A stretch of 41,676 bases of DNA, taken from the NCBI RefSeq assembly GCF_000403135.1, contig NZ_AQPN01000047.1, positions 1-41,676 of the forward strand, written 5' to 3'. Numbering within the stretch: the stretch's first letter is position 1; each line of letters opens with the position of its first letter. The notes under the pieces are model-generated. The model ran no database searches and was not told the DNA's origin. It saw only the letters and a list, made by a program, of their open reading frames with translations. This stretch comes from Arcticibacter svalbardensis MN12-7. GTDB taxonomy: Bacteria > Bacteroidota > Bacteroidia > Sphingobacteriales > Sphingobacteriaceae. A program made the translations under genes and the position numbers. Shown here one piece after another: positions 6,333 through 14,723 of this stretch.

Positions 6333-9089
6333 ATGAAATTTTCCTTTTTTGCGTTCTTGTTCTCCTTCTTTTTCTACACCGTGAACGCTCAGAATTTATA
6401 TTCAGTTAAGGGTTTGGTATCAGATACAGCTTCAAACGAAAAACTTTTAAATGCTTCATTGAGTATCATGAATAGTAAGGACTCCACCCTTGCTGCATTT
6501 GGGAGAGCTAAAGCAGACGGATCTTTTTCTGTAGATAAACTAAAAGCAGGGAAGTTTTTTATTTTAGTTACTTATCCGGGGTATGCGGATTATGTAGAGT
6601 GTTTTAATCTGGACTCCCTGCACCGGAATAAAGATTTTGGGGACATTAAGCTGATTTTAAAAGCCAATCTATTGGCAGAAGTATTAGTGAAAGCTAAGGC
6701 TGTAGCTGTACGGATAAAAGGGGATACGACAGAATTTAACGCCGGGAGTTTTGAAATTCAGCCCAACTCAAGGGTTGAGGATTTAATTAAACAGTTTCCG
6801 GGGATTCAGGTGGATAAGGATGGTAAAATTACGGCTCAAGGGGAGGTAGTTAAAAAGGTGCTGGTTGATGGGGAAGAATTTTTTGGTGATGACCCTACGC
6901 TGGTAACTAAAAATATCCGTGCGGATATGGTGGATAAGGTGCAGTTGTATGATAAAAAGAGCGATCAGGCTACTTTTACCGGTATTGATGACGGGGAAAA
7001 GACTAAAACGCTGAACATCAAACTGAAGGAAGATAAAAAGAGTGGGTACTTCGGAAAAGTAGATGTTGGGGCAGGATCTGACGAGTTTTATAAGGGGCAG
7101 GGAATGCTGAATGTGTTTAAAGGGAAGCGCAAGTTTTCGGCTTATGCAATTGCAGGAAACGATGGTACGGTGGGCTTGGGTTGGGAAGATGCCGGTAAAT
7201 ATGGCGCTGGGGTGCAGGTATCTGACAATGGTGGCGTTTATTTTTCGGGTGGAGGATCAGATTATAATGGTCAGGGTATTCCTGTTGCACGAACGGGTGG
7301 ACTGCATTATGATGCGAAGTGGAATCTGGATAAAGAAACTATCAATACCAATTTTAAAACTTCTTATCTGAATGTGGATGGTACTTCAAATACCCAGACA
7401 CAGAATAATCTTCCAACTGGAGTGATCAATGAAGTTTCGGATCGTGATTTTAATACTAGTAACAACCGTCAGAAGTTGGATGCTACTTATGAAATTAAGC
7501 TGGATACTACATCAAACTTGAAGATTGTGGTGGATGGCTCATTGGCAGATACAGAGAGTAGTGAACAGTTTAAAACCACAAGTAGTAGGGGCGATGGGAG
7601 TTTGGTAAATAATAGCATCCGTGATAACAGGAATGATGGTAAGGAGCAATCGTTCTTTGCCAGTGCTTTTTATAATAAAAAGTTGAAGAAAACGAGTCGA
7701 ACATTATCTCTGTTTGTTAGTCAAACCCTCCGTGATAATAAAACAACGGGATCTTTAAATTCAGCGAACAAATATTTTAATAGTGTGGTTGTTTTGGACA
7801 GTATTGACCAGTATAAATTGAATAAAAGTAATAGCGCATCTTTAAATACGAACATTACCTATACTGAACCCTTTAGTAAAACCTTCTCTGTGATTTTAAA
7901 CTATGGGTATATACTGAATAATAGTTCTGCGGATCGCAGATCGTTTAATCAATCAGCTTCGGGAGATTATAATGTGCTGGACTCTTTATACAGTAATAAC
8001 TTTGAAGTGGATGAGAGTAGAAACCAGGTAGGAATGGTGTTTAATTATAAAAAGGATAAAAATACCATCAACTTTGGTACAAAAGCAAGTGCAGTGGATT
8101 TTAAGCAAAAGGATTTATATGCAGATAAAACTTATTCGCGTAATTTCATAAACTGGAATCCGCAAGCCAGCTATCAATATAAATTCTCTCAACAAAAGTC
8201 ATTTAGGTTGAGTTATCGTGGTAATAGCTCGCAGCCTTCTTTGAATCAATTACAACCTATTCTTCAAAATGATGATCCACTTAATATAACGGTTGGTAAT
8301 CCTGACCTTAAGCCCTCTTTCCGTAATGGATTTGACTTGCAGCTTAATTCGTATAAAATTCTGAGTGAGCAGTATATTTACTTGTATGGTTCGTATAACT
8401 TTACTTTAAATGAGATTGTAAGTAATACACAGACCGATTCAGCGGGTAAAAATTTGTACCAGTATATCAATTTAAATAATAAACAACCGTCTAATTTTTA
8501 TATGAATCTTTATTATGGCTGGAAGATTAGTTTAGGGGGGCTTAAAGTGGGCATAGATCTGGGTACTAACGGCAATACGTATTATAATTATGCCAATACC
8601 ATATTAAACAAAACGACTTCGTACAGTTATTCTGGGGGACTTCGGATCTCTAAGTATAAACAAAAGAAGTATGATTTCTCCGTGTCAGCGAACCCTGGTT
8701 ATAATGTCAGCGAGTCATCGTTACAAAAAGACATCAATAACAACGGGTTAACTTTTAATTCAAGCGGGTCGTTTTCCGTTTATTTACCTTTGAAATTTCA
8801 GATAAGTTCTGATATTAGATATGAGTACAGGGAAAAGACAGCTTCTTTTGATGAGGATTTTAAACGTACGCTTTGGAATGCCCGTGTGGAGAAAAAGTTT
8901 TTTAAGGCGGAGAGTTTTAGGCTTGTTGCAAGTGCTAATGACATTTTAAATCAGAATAAGGGGTTTGACCGAAGTGCATATAATAATAGGATCACACAGA
9001 ATAGCTACACGACTATAAAACGCTATTTTATGTTTTCAGCTGTTTGGGATTTTAACAAAATGGGAGGGTCTGCGGGACTTAAAAAATGA
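6333..9089 (+). CDS. outer-membrane beta-barrel protein with CarboxypepD-reg and plug domains (TonB-receptor-like)
   Basis: A 918-aa outer-membrane protein. Residues 1-19 form a signal peptide cleaved after 'TVNA'. About 23-110 is a carboxypeptidase-regulatory-like beta-sandwich. About 125-215 is a TonB-plug-like domain ('VEDLIKQFPGIQVDKDG', 'KKVLVDGEEFFGDD'), and the remaining ~700 residues are alternating beta-strands of the outer-membrane beta-barrel family. This is not a SusC protein: no SusD partner follows. The next gene is a GLPGLI protein, overlapped by 4 nt (ATGA), a pairing I associate with Bacteroidota. Substrate unknown; proposed roles for such pairs in peptide or envelope handling are inference. 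Confidence 0.85.
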   Translation: MKFSFFAFLFSFFFYTVNAQNLYSVKGLVSDTASNEKLLNASLSIMNSKDSTLAAFGRAKADGSFSVDKLKAGKFFILVTYPGYADYVECFNLDSLHRNKDFGDIKLILKANLLAEVLVKAKAVAVRIKGDTTEFNAGSFEIQPNSRVEDLIKQFPGIQVDKDGKITAQGEVVKKVLVDGEEFFGDDPTLVTKNIRADMVDKVQLYDKKSDQATFTGIDDGEKTKTLNIKLKEDKKSGYFGKVDVGAGSDEFYKGQGMLNVFKGKRKFSAYAIAGNDGTVGLGWEDAGKYGAGVQVSDNGGVYFSGGGSDYNGQGIPVARTGGLHYDAKWNLDKETINTNFKTSYLNVDGTSNTQTQNNLPTGVINEVSDRDFNTSNNRQKLDATYEIKLDTTSNLKIVVDGSLADTESSEQFKTTSSRGDGSLVNNSIRDNRNDGKEQSFFASAFYNKKLKKTSRTLSLFVSQTLRDNKTTGSLNSANKYFNSVVVLDSIDQYKLNKSNSASLNTNITYTEPFSKTFSVILNYGYILNNSSADRRSFNQSASGDYNVLDSLYSNNFEVDESRNQVGMVFNYKKDKNTINFGTKASAVDFKQKDLYADKTYSRNFINWNPQASYQYKFSQQKSFRLSYRGNSSQPSLNQLQPILQNDDPLNITVGNPDLKPSFRNGFDLQLNSYKILSEQYIYLYGSYNFTLNEIVSNTQTDSAGKNLYQYINLNNKQPSNFYMNLYYGWKISLGGLKVGIDLGTNGNTYYNYANTILNKTTSYSYSGGLRISKYKQKKYDFSVSANPGYNVSESSLQKDINNNGLTFNSSGSFSVYLPLKFQISSDIRYEYREKTASFDEDFKRTLWNARVEKKFFKAESFRLVASANDILNQNKGFDRSAYNNRITQNSYTTIKRYFMFSAVWDFNKMGGSAGLKK

Positions 9090-9865
9090 AGATAAAGGTT
9101 ATATTGTTATTTATGTTTTCTGTTTTTGCTGAGTGTGGTCTCCATGCACAGCATGCCAGGTTCATTTCGGAAGGATCAATTGAGTTTGAAAAGAAGATAA
9201 ATATGTTTGCTCAGTTGAAGAAAAATATCACAGAAAAGAATGAGGTATACATGTCCAAAATGTATGATCAGTATGTGAAAACACAGCCTCAGTTTAGGAC
9301 TGTTAAAAGTACCTTGTTATTTTCAAAAGATAAATCGCTTTATACACCTATTCCTGTAACTGTAACGAGTCAGAATAGCGCGTTTGGGGACGATCCGAAT
9401 AATAGTCAGCCGAATACAATCTTCACCGATTTTTTAAGTGGACTGAGCATCGTGCAAAAAAAGGTTTTTGAAGAGACCTTTATCGTAAAGGATTCAATTA
9501 GGAAAATTACCTGGAAAATGACTGATGAGACACGTGAAATAGCGGGATATCAGTGTAGACGGGCTAATGCGGTGATGCTGGATTCGATCTATGTGGTTGC
9601 TTTTTATACAGATGAGATCCTGGTATCAGGTGGACCGGAGTCATTTAGCGGTTTGCCGGGAATGATTCTTGGAGTCGCTCTTCCACATGAGAACATGACT
9701 TGGTTTGCCACCTTGGTATCTGACAAAACAATAGATAAGACGGTGTTGAAGGCCCCTGTGAAAGGTAAACCTGTAAATAATAAAGCGTTAAATGCAAAAT
9801 TAAATGACATTATTGAACGATGGGGACCGCAGGCGAAGAATATGTTAAAAGGTTTTTTGCTTTAG
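9086..9865 (+). CDS. GLPGLI family secreted protein
   Basis: The protein (259 aa) starts with a signal peptide ending near 'GLHAQ' (residue 22) and contains the family-defining motif as 'GLPGMILG' at residues 189-196. The first conserved block 'ISEGSIEFEKKINM' (27-40) also fits the family. It is expected in the periplasm or at the inner face of the outer membrane. Translation is coupled to the preceding barrel gene by the ATGA overlap, so the two probably form one functional unit. The biochemical function of GLPGLI proteins is not established. A strong terminator follows. Confidence 0.85.
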   Translation: MKIKVILLFMFSVFAECGLHAQHARFISEGSIEFEKKINMFAQLKKNITEKNEVYMSKMYDQYVKTQPQFRTVKSTLLFSKDKSLYTPIPVTVTSQNSAFGDDPNNSQPNTIFTDFLSGLSIVQKKVFEETFIVKDSIRKITWKMTDETREIAGYQCRRANAVMLDSIYVVAFYTDEILVSGGPESFSGLPGMILGVALPHENMTWFATLVSDKTIDKTVLKAPVKGKPVNNKALNAKLNDIIERWGPQAKNMLKGFLL

Positions 9866-9887
9866 ATATAGTGTCCAAAAGTTCCTA

Positions 9888-9928
9888 AAAAAAGCGGCAA
9901 TTCTCTATTTGAGAACTGCCGCTTTTTT
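9888..9928. terminator. rho-independent terminator, probably bidirectional
   Basis: An 18-bp stem with one mismatch (9888-9905 with 9911-9928), a 5-nt loop, and A6 on one side and T6 on the other. It lies between convergent genes (GLPGLI on +, ferritin-like protein on -) and can end both transcripts. Confidence 0.85.
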
Positions 9929-10016
9929 ATTAACTTTTTTTAGCGTTAGAGACTAATTTGAATTCATTATGATGTAGAATTTCAATTCAGAATAGAGCCT
10001 CTTATAACGGTGTTGA

Positions 10017-10580
10017 TTATTCCTGAGAAGCTTGTTCGTTCACAAAGCTTTCTGCAACTTGAGTTAAAGCAACATCGGTAGCTTTTTCATTTTCAAGGAT
10101 TTGTTCTAAGATGGCTACGACATCACTATGTCCCATGTTTTCGGCAAAGGTTTTTAGCGTGCCATAGGTAGCAATTTCGTAATGCTCTACTTTTTGAGCA
10201 GCAAGTATTAATCCAGCATCACGTACCATAGTTCCTTTTTCTGTATCCTCAATGATGCCGTCTGCTTCAGATAACAAACCTTCCATTGCATCGCATTTTT
10301 TTGCTGATGCTTTTTCTTCTACTAAAGCGAATACTTCTTCGAGTTTGGTAATGTGCTCTTGTGTTTCTAATGCGTGTTTTTCAAATGCAGAAGCAAGTTC
10401 CGTACTGGTAGCTGCTTTTTTCATTTTAGGAAGGGCTTTTACTAAATGTTTTTCGGCCCAATAGATGTCCTTCAATTCGTCTACAAAGAATTTGTGGAAT
10501 TCAGAGTCTTCCATTTTTCCTGTAAGGCCTGTTGGTTTTTTGGATGCATCCTTAGTGCTTGTTTTTGACGTAGTTGCCAT
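10017..10580 (-). CDS. YciE/YciF-type ferritin-like protein (DUF892)
   Basis: A 187-aa four-helix-bundle protein. After a Lys/Thr/Ser-rich N-terminal tail (residues 1-20) comes 'FFVDELKDIYWAEKHLVKALPKM', the DUF892 signature (given here in outline), then 'FEKHALETQEHITKLE' and 'KVEHYEIATYGTL'. The Glu and His residues in these helices form the expected di-metal site. Relatives in enterobacteria are induced by osmotic and general stress; the precise role is unknown. It is downstream of a histidine kinase on the same strand, with a 61-nt gap containing a 12-bp inverted repeat, so separate control is likely. Length and helices are normal for the family. Confidence 0.85.
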   Translation of the reverse strand: MATTSKTSTKDASKKPTGLTGKMEDSEFHKFFVDELKDIYWAEKHLVKALPKMKKAATSTELASAFEKHALETQEHITKLEEVFALVEEKASAKKCDAMEGLLSEADGIIEDTEKGTMVRDAGLILAAQKVEHYEIATYGTLKTFAENMGHSDVVAILEQILENEKATDVALTQVAESFVNEQASQE

Positions 10581-10589
10581 GGTAAATTG

Positions 10590-10631
10590 TTTTTAAAGGT
10601 TGATAAAATGTATTAGGTTAACCTTTAAAAA
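10590..10631. repeat. 12-bp inverted repeat between histidine kinase and DUF892 gene
   Basis: TTTTTAAAGGTT (10590-10601) is perfectly inverted as AACCTTTAAAAA (10620-10631) with an 18-bp spacer. It lies just upstream of the ferritin-like gene on the minus strand. It could be an operator for that gene or a weak terminator for the kinase; there is no U-tract in the minus direction. Confidence 0.5.
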
Positions 10632-10641
10632 GTGGAATTGT

Positions 10642-11976
10642 TTAGTAAAAAGGAGCGTTTTTATCTACTGAATCTGATGAATTCTGACACTTATTGAAGC
10701 TTACGTAAAAAGTATTTCCTTCATTTGGAATACTTTCAAACCAGATTTTAGCTTTCTGAAGTTTGGCAAAATCCCTACATAAAACTAATCCTAATCCCGC
10801 ACCTTTTTCATTGTTTGTTCCATAGGTAGTCTCTCCTTCTAATGTGAAAAGAGTGTGCTGGCGATCAATTTTAATTCCTATGCCATTGTCTGCTATCTTT
10901 ATGATCCATTCTAATGGATTTTCAATGGTTTGAATGGTTATTTTACCTGGAGAGGGGGTGAACTTAATAGCATTATTAATAATGTTGCGGACAATAACTT
11001 CCAGCATATTTGGATCAGCCAAAATACACGCATCAGGATCCAGTTGAATATCCAGATCTATTTTCTTTTGAGAAGCTATATTTTTTTGAACTTTAAATGT
11101 GGTGGATAATGCGTCATTAAGCCGTGTGTTCTGTAGTTTTACATTAAACCCTTCCAACTGAGAACTGCTCCAGGATAGTAAATTAGATAACATTTGCTGC
11201 GTGTTTTCTGTGGTTTTTAACAGGTCATTTTCTAACGTTTGCCTTTCATCACCAGGCAGCTGTATTTGGGAAATTATTTCGAGATAACTATGGATGTTAT
11301 TCAAAGGAGACCGGAGGTCATGAGCGAGGATAGAGAATAATTTATTTTTAGTGTTATTGGCCAGATCTAGTTCAATGGCTTTTTGTTTTACTTTATTATG
11401 TTCGGATTTATAGCTATCCAGCATGTATTTTATTATGAAGGACATGATAAAGATGGCAGCAATATAGGTGTAAATAATATCGGCGTAGCGATCATTTCGG
11501 GTTTTATAGGTATATTCTATCAGATTGGGATAATAATTTTCAAAAAGCAGTAGAGCCACAATGGTTAAAAGATTTAGGATTATCCACAGCCTAGCTTGAT
11601 TTTTTTGTGCAATGATGATTGTTATTAAGAATAGAATTAAAAATAGTATGGTTGTTGGTCCATTACTTCCTGAATTAAAATAGAAGTTAATAGCAAACAT
11701 TGCATTACCAAGGATACAATAGACAGTAATGCTTGTTCCCGTCTTCATTTTGACCCTGGAAATGTAATACAGGAACAACATGATCAGGTGAAGAGCAAAC
11801 ATTAAGGCTGCAAGGTTATAAAGTTGCAAATACAGGTTTACGAATATATTTAAAAGGCAAATCAATAATGGAAGAATGCAAGCCGCATGAAAGATGCGCT
11901 GTTCCAATGAGAAGTGTTCTTTACTTCCAATAAGCTTAACCCAATTGATACTTATAAAATCCTTAATGCTCTGCAC
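10642..11976 (-). CDS. membrane sensor histidine kinase
   Basis: A 444-aa kinase. Residues about 30-190 hold five or six hydrophobic segments with short loops and no large periplasmic domain, so the signal is probably sensed in the membrane. HisKA follows with 'SILAHDLRSPLNN' (phospho-acceptor His219). The HATPase domain has 'IIRNIINNAIKFTP' (N box), 'IADNGIGI' (G1) and 'EKGAGLGLVL' (G2). All catalytic boxes are intact. No receiver-domain regulator is adjacent, so it is an orphan kinase here. The start is GTG at 11976; no in-frame ATG precedes the first membrane segment, and the ATG at 11984 is out of frame. Confidence 0.9.
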   Translation of the reverse strand: MQSIKDFISINWVKLIGSKEHFSLEQRIFHAACILPLLICLLNIFVNLYLQLYNLAALMFALHLIMLFLYYISRVKMKTGTSITVYCILGNAMFAINFYFNSGSNGPTTILFLILFLITIIIAQKNQARLWIILNLLTIVALLLFENYYPNLIEYTYKTRNDRYADIIYTYIAAIFIMSFIIKYMLDSYKSEHNKVKQKAIELDLANNTKNKLFSILAHDLRSPLNNIHSYLEIISQIQLPGDERQTLENDLLKTTENTQQMLSNLLSWSSSQLEGFNVKLQNTRLNDALSTTFKVQKNIASQKKIDLDIQLDPDACILADPNMLEVIVRNIINNAIKFTPSPGKITIQTIENPLEWIIKIADNGIGIKIDRQHTLFTLEGETTYGTNNEKGAGLGLVLCRDFAKLQKAKIWFESIPNEGNTFYVSFNKCQNSSDSVDKNAPFY

Positions 11977-12121
11977 GGTTGCATATTAGCTTGGTTGTAC
12001 GAAAATTACTTTCAAAGGTTCCGGATCTTAGGTTTAAAGGGCTGTTTTTTAATAAAACTCGATGATTTGTTAATTAATTGACATTAAGATAACACGCTGT
12101 TAATTTTAACCCTATTATTCT

Positions 12122-12129
12122 TACTTTTG
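12122..12129 (+). promoter_or_regulatory. -7 element (TACTTTTG) for the CDP-alcohol transferase operon
   Basis: TACTTTTG matches TAnnTTTG and lies 30 nt before the ATG at 12160. The -33 region is not well matched. Confidence 0.4.
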
Positions 12130-12159
12130 CACACCTTTTTTAAGATAAGGCTGTAACGC

Positions 12160-12879
12160 ATGGATAAAGATACCCTTTCCTCCTCTATATTGATTAAGAA
12201 AAACGAGGATAGAAAACGAACATTTAAGGATAGAAAGCGAACTAATATATTAAAGAGTACCGAACAAAATGCAATTGGATGGCTGGTGAGTAAAATGCCG
12301 GCTTTTATTTCTCCTGACATGCTTACAGGACTCGGAATGTTTGGGAGTTTTCTTGTTCTTGTAGGGTTTCTTTTAGCCGCTCATTTTCATGTATCCTATC
12401 TTTTGGTTGGGGTAGCGGGACTTGCTATAAACTGGTTGGGCGATTCGTTGGATGGTAGAATTGCCTATTACAGAAATATTCCAAGGAAGTGGTATGGGTT
12501 TTCACTGGATATCATTATGGATTGGATCAGTACGATTCTGATGGGCCTGGGCTTTTTAGTTTACATTAAAGGGGACTTTGAAATTGTTGCTTTTCTTTTT
12601 GTGGCTTTTTATGGCTGGGCAATGATTATTTCTCAACTTCGGTATAAAATCACAGATAAATATACTATTGATTCAGGGATATTTGGCCCTACAGAAGTTC
12701 GCCTTCTTATTTGTGCCCTTCTGATTAGTGAAATTTTCTTTGCAGGCTCTATTGACTGGCTTGCCATGATGATGTGTTTTGCTTTGTTTATTATTAATTT
12801 GATTGATACCAAGGATCTATTGGCTCTGGGGGATCAGCGTGACCTTGAGGATAAAGCCGCCAATAAAAATAATAAATGA
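12160..12879 (+). CDS. CDP-alcohol phosphatidyltransferase family membrane protein
   Basis: The enzyme transfers a phosphatidyl-type group from a CDP-linked donor to an alcohol within the inner membrane. After a charged 40-residue N-terminus come about five or six hydrophobic segments. The active-site motif is 'DSLDGRIAYYR' then 'GFSLDIIMD', giving the four metal-binding aspartates (D-x2-D-G ... G-x3-D-x3-D). The canonical Arg after D-G-x2-A is Tyr here, with Arg two positions later and one extra residue before the second Gly. The N-terminus holds a 21-bp duplication encoding DRKRT twice (12208-12249). It overlaps gtrA by 4 nt (ATGA). Which lipid or polyprenol product is made cannot be told. 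Confidence 0.82.
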   Translation: MDKDTLSSSILIKKNEDRKRTFKDRKRTNILKSTEQNAIGWLVSKMPAFISPDMLTGLGMFGSFLVLVGFLLAAHFHVSYLLVGVAGLAINWLGDSLDGRIAYYRNIPRKWYGFSLDIIMDWISTILMGLGFLVYIKGDFEIVAFLFVAFYGWAMIISQLRYKITDKYTIDSGIFGPTEVRLLICALLISEIFFAGSIDWLAMMMCFALFIINLIDTKDLLALGDQRDLEDKAANKNNK

Positions 12880-13295
12880 TCAATCGGTCTTCATTAAAGA
12901 TTTTTATTAGGGCTCAGTTCTCCGCCTTTACAGGAGGCATAGCTGATTACCTGACTATGATTTTTTTTACTGAAGTCGTCGGGTTTCATTATACCCTTTC
13001 TATATTTATTGGTGGAACTATAGGAGCCGTTGTTAATTTTACCATTAACAGATACTGGACTTTCAAAGTTAATAATGAAGATCAAAAATCGATTAATGCC
13101 CAGTTATTCAGATTTTGTTTGGTTGTATGTGGTAGTATTTGCTTGAAAATTTCAGGTACTTATTCATTGACTGAACTACTACGACTGGACTATAGGATCA
13201 GTCGGCTTGTTGTAGATTTGATCGTCTCGCTATTATTCAACTATGTTCTTCAAAAGCATTGGGTTTTTGTAGCGGCAAGTAGAAAAAGCAGATAG
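12876..13295 (+). CDS. GtrA family membrane protein
   Basis: A 139-aa protein with four membrane helices and the family features 'RAQFSAFTGGIADYLTMIFF' near the N-terminus and 'FTINRYWTF' mid-protein, plus the repeat-like C-terminal 'FNYVLQKHWVF'. GtrA proteins are proposed flippases for polyprenyl-linked sugars used in surface glycan modification. It is translationally coupled (ATGA) to the CDP-alcohol transferase gene, which suggests a joint role in a lipid-linked precursor step; that is inference. No terminator was seen after it; instead a degenerate 30-bp direct duplication and an antisense-oriented riboswitch follow. Confidence 0.85.
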   Translation: MINRSSLKIFIRAQFSAFTGGIADYLTMIFFTEVVGFHYTLSIFIGGTIGAVVNFTINRYWTFKVNNEDQKSINAQLFRFCLVVCGSICLKISGTYSLTELLRLDYRISRLVVDLIVSLLFNYVLQKHWVFVAASRKSR

Positions 13296-13310
13296 AATAT
13301 TTGTTTTGAA

Positions 13311-13370
13311 CTGTTTGATTTAATTGGCTTGTTTTTGGAAGTGTTTAATTTAATTGGTTAGTTTTTAACT
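13311..13370 (+). repeat. imperfect 30-bp tandem duplication
   Basis: 13311-13340 and 13341-13370 match at about 22 of 30 positions, sharing TTTAATTGG and GTTTTT blocks with a period of exactly 30. It lies just after gtrA. Confidence 0.5.
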
Positions 13371-13487
13371 TTTTAATTTTAAGCTAGTTTTATTTTGTTT
13401 AGTGTTCGGAGATAGTTGCAGAATCGGCATCCTGTTTAAAATGAAGAGAAGCTTTTTTTCTGGCTCCTCTGCTAGAATGTTAGGCAT
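13365..13487 (-). CDS. 40-codon ORF downstream of the TPP riboswitch
   Basis: This ORF begins with ATG 19 nt after the 3' end of the riboswitch aptamer and encodes 40 residues beginning MPNILAEEPEKKLL. It is the only ORF the riboswitch could control before the oppositely oriented gtrA. It has no membrane segment, no recognisable thiamine-related motif, and the last third is Lys/Ser/Thr/Asn-rich low-complexity sequence. It could be a genuine small protein, the degraded start of a lost thiamine gene, or chance. An 8-bp inverted repeat (13445-13452 with 13463-13470) falls within its first half. Confidence 0.25.
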   Translation of the reverse strand: MPNILAEEPEKKLLFILNRMPILQLSPNTKQNKTSLKLKS

Positions 13488-13506
13488 TCCGGAATAATTA
13501 TATATA

Positions 13507-13580
13507 ACTTTTCCCTTCGGCTGTACGAGCAGCATCAGGTTCAAAGGGTCTTGATCTCAGCCTATGGGCACCCCTAAAGT
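13507..13580 (-). ncRNA. TPP riboswitch (thi box)
   Basis: Read on the minus strand, all conserved parts of the thiamine pyrophosphate aptamer are present in order: P1 strand ACTTT, then GGGGTGCCC, GGCTGAGAT, ACCCTTTGAACCTGAT, a GCTG/CAGC stem, CGAAGGG, and closing P1 strand AAAGT. GGGGT pairs with ACCC for P2, and GCC with GGC for P3. It starts 42 nt after the stop of the mannose-1-phosphate guanylyltransferase gene on the same strand, so it could be read through from there; no separate promoter was clear. No thiamine biosynthesis or transport gene follows. Confidence 0.92.
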
Positions 13581-13622
13581 ATTATAATTTATTTTCCTGG
13601 ATTATTAAAATCGTAGCTTTGA

Positions 13623-14723
13623 TTATACAAAGTTTTCGCCATACTTGGTTTTTACATCGGCAACGATCTGTTTTACTTCCTGTTCGCTTTCGCGGGGGAT
13701 AATCATCAGCGTATCGTTTGCTTCAGCAATTATATAGTCGTGCAATCCTTTGATCACTAATTTTTTGCCTTCAGGAATGTTGATCATACAGCCGGAAGTG
13801 TCGTGCAGAATTGTTCCCTCGGAAGGAATAACTACATTTTGGTTTTCATCCTTCTCAGCCAGGGAATATAAGGATGCCCATGTTCCTAAATCAGACCATC
13901 CAAATTCTACGGGTAAAACGAATACATTTTCAGCGTTCTCCATTATTCCATAATCAATTGAGATATTCTGGCAGTTTGGATAGTTCTCTTTTAAAAATGT
14001 GGATTCATTTCCGGTATTGTAAACGTTTCTTCCCTGAAGAAATAGCTTATTCATTTCGGGTAATTGTGTTTCAAAGGCTTTTAATACTTCTGCAGCACTC
14101 CATATGAAAATCCCTGCATTCCATAAATAATCACCACTCTTTAAAAAGCTTTCCGCGTGCTCTTTGTCGGGTTTTTCGGTAAACTGAGCTACTTTTTTAA
14201 AGCCATTACCTAATTCCTGATTGGAGTAACGGATGTACCCATAGCCGGTATCGGGTCTGGATGGCTGTATGCCAAGCGTAATCAAACAAGGGTTGCTTTC
14301 GGCAGTTTGCAAAGCATTGCTGACATCCAGTGTAAATTGACGTGTATTTAAGATTAAGTGATCAGAAGGTGCGACTACAATTGATGCCTTAGGATTGAGT
14401 TCGCTGATTTTGTGACAGGCATAGGCGATACATGGAGCTGTATTACGCATAACTGGTTCGCAAAGAATCTGGTAGTCCTGAATTCCTTTTAACTGTTCTT
14501 TGACGAGGTCCCTGTATTTGTCGTTTGTTAATATATATATGTTTTGTGTTGGAACGATATCTTTGAAACGCTCATAGGTTGCTTGGATGAGACTCATGCC
14601 TGTACCCGCAATGTCAATAAATTGTTTAGGATATGCGGTGCGACTAACAGGCCAAAAACGGCTTCCCACTCCCCCTGCCATAATAACAGCATAGTAATTG
14701 CTGTTTTGTGTTTGATTAATCAT
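13623..14723 (-). CDS. manC: mannose-1-phosphate guanylyltransferase
   Basis: It makes GDP-mannose from mannose-1-phosphate and GTP, the donor for mannose-, fucose- and rhamnose-type residues in surface glycans. The N-terminus has the nucleotidyltransferase signature 'AGGVGSRFWPVSR' (residues 16-28) followed by 'PKQF' (32-35). 'VAPSDHLI' is the metal-binding region, and 'FTEKPD' and 'WNAGIFIW' line the sugar site. At 366 aa it lacks the C-terminal phosphomannose isomerase domain of bifunctional enzymes. It stands alone on the minus strand, divergent from the aldo/keto reductase gene. Confidence 0.92.
   Translation of the reverse strand: MINQTQNSNYYAVIMAGGVGSRFWPVSRTAYPKQFIDIAGTGMSLIQATYERFKDIVPTQNIYILTNDKYRDLVKEQLKGIQDYQILCEPVMRNTAPCIAYACHKISELNPKASIVVAPSDHLILNTRQFTLDVSNALQTAESNPCLITLGIQPSRPDTGYGYIRYSNQELGNGFKKVAQFTEKPDKEHAESFLKSGDYLWNAGIFIWSAAEVLKAFETQLPEMNKLFLQGRNVYNTGNESTFLKENYPNCQNISIDYGIMENAENVFVLPVEFGWSDLGTWASLYSLAEKDENQNVVIPSEGTILHDTSGCMINIPEGKKLVIKGLHDYIIAEANDTLMIIPRESEQEVKQIVADVKTKYGENFV

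Noticed and set aside
12876-13295. gtrA as the target of the TPP riboswitch
   Set aside because: The riboswitch is on the minus strand and points at the 3' end of the plus-strand gtrA gene; it cannot be in its leader.
13445-13470. intrinsic terminator as expression platform of the TPP riboswitch
   Set aside because: The 8-bp stem is followed by CTTCATTTT rather than a U-tract and lies 37 nt past the aptamer, so it is not convincing.
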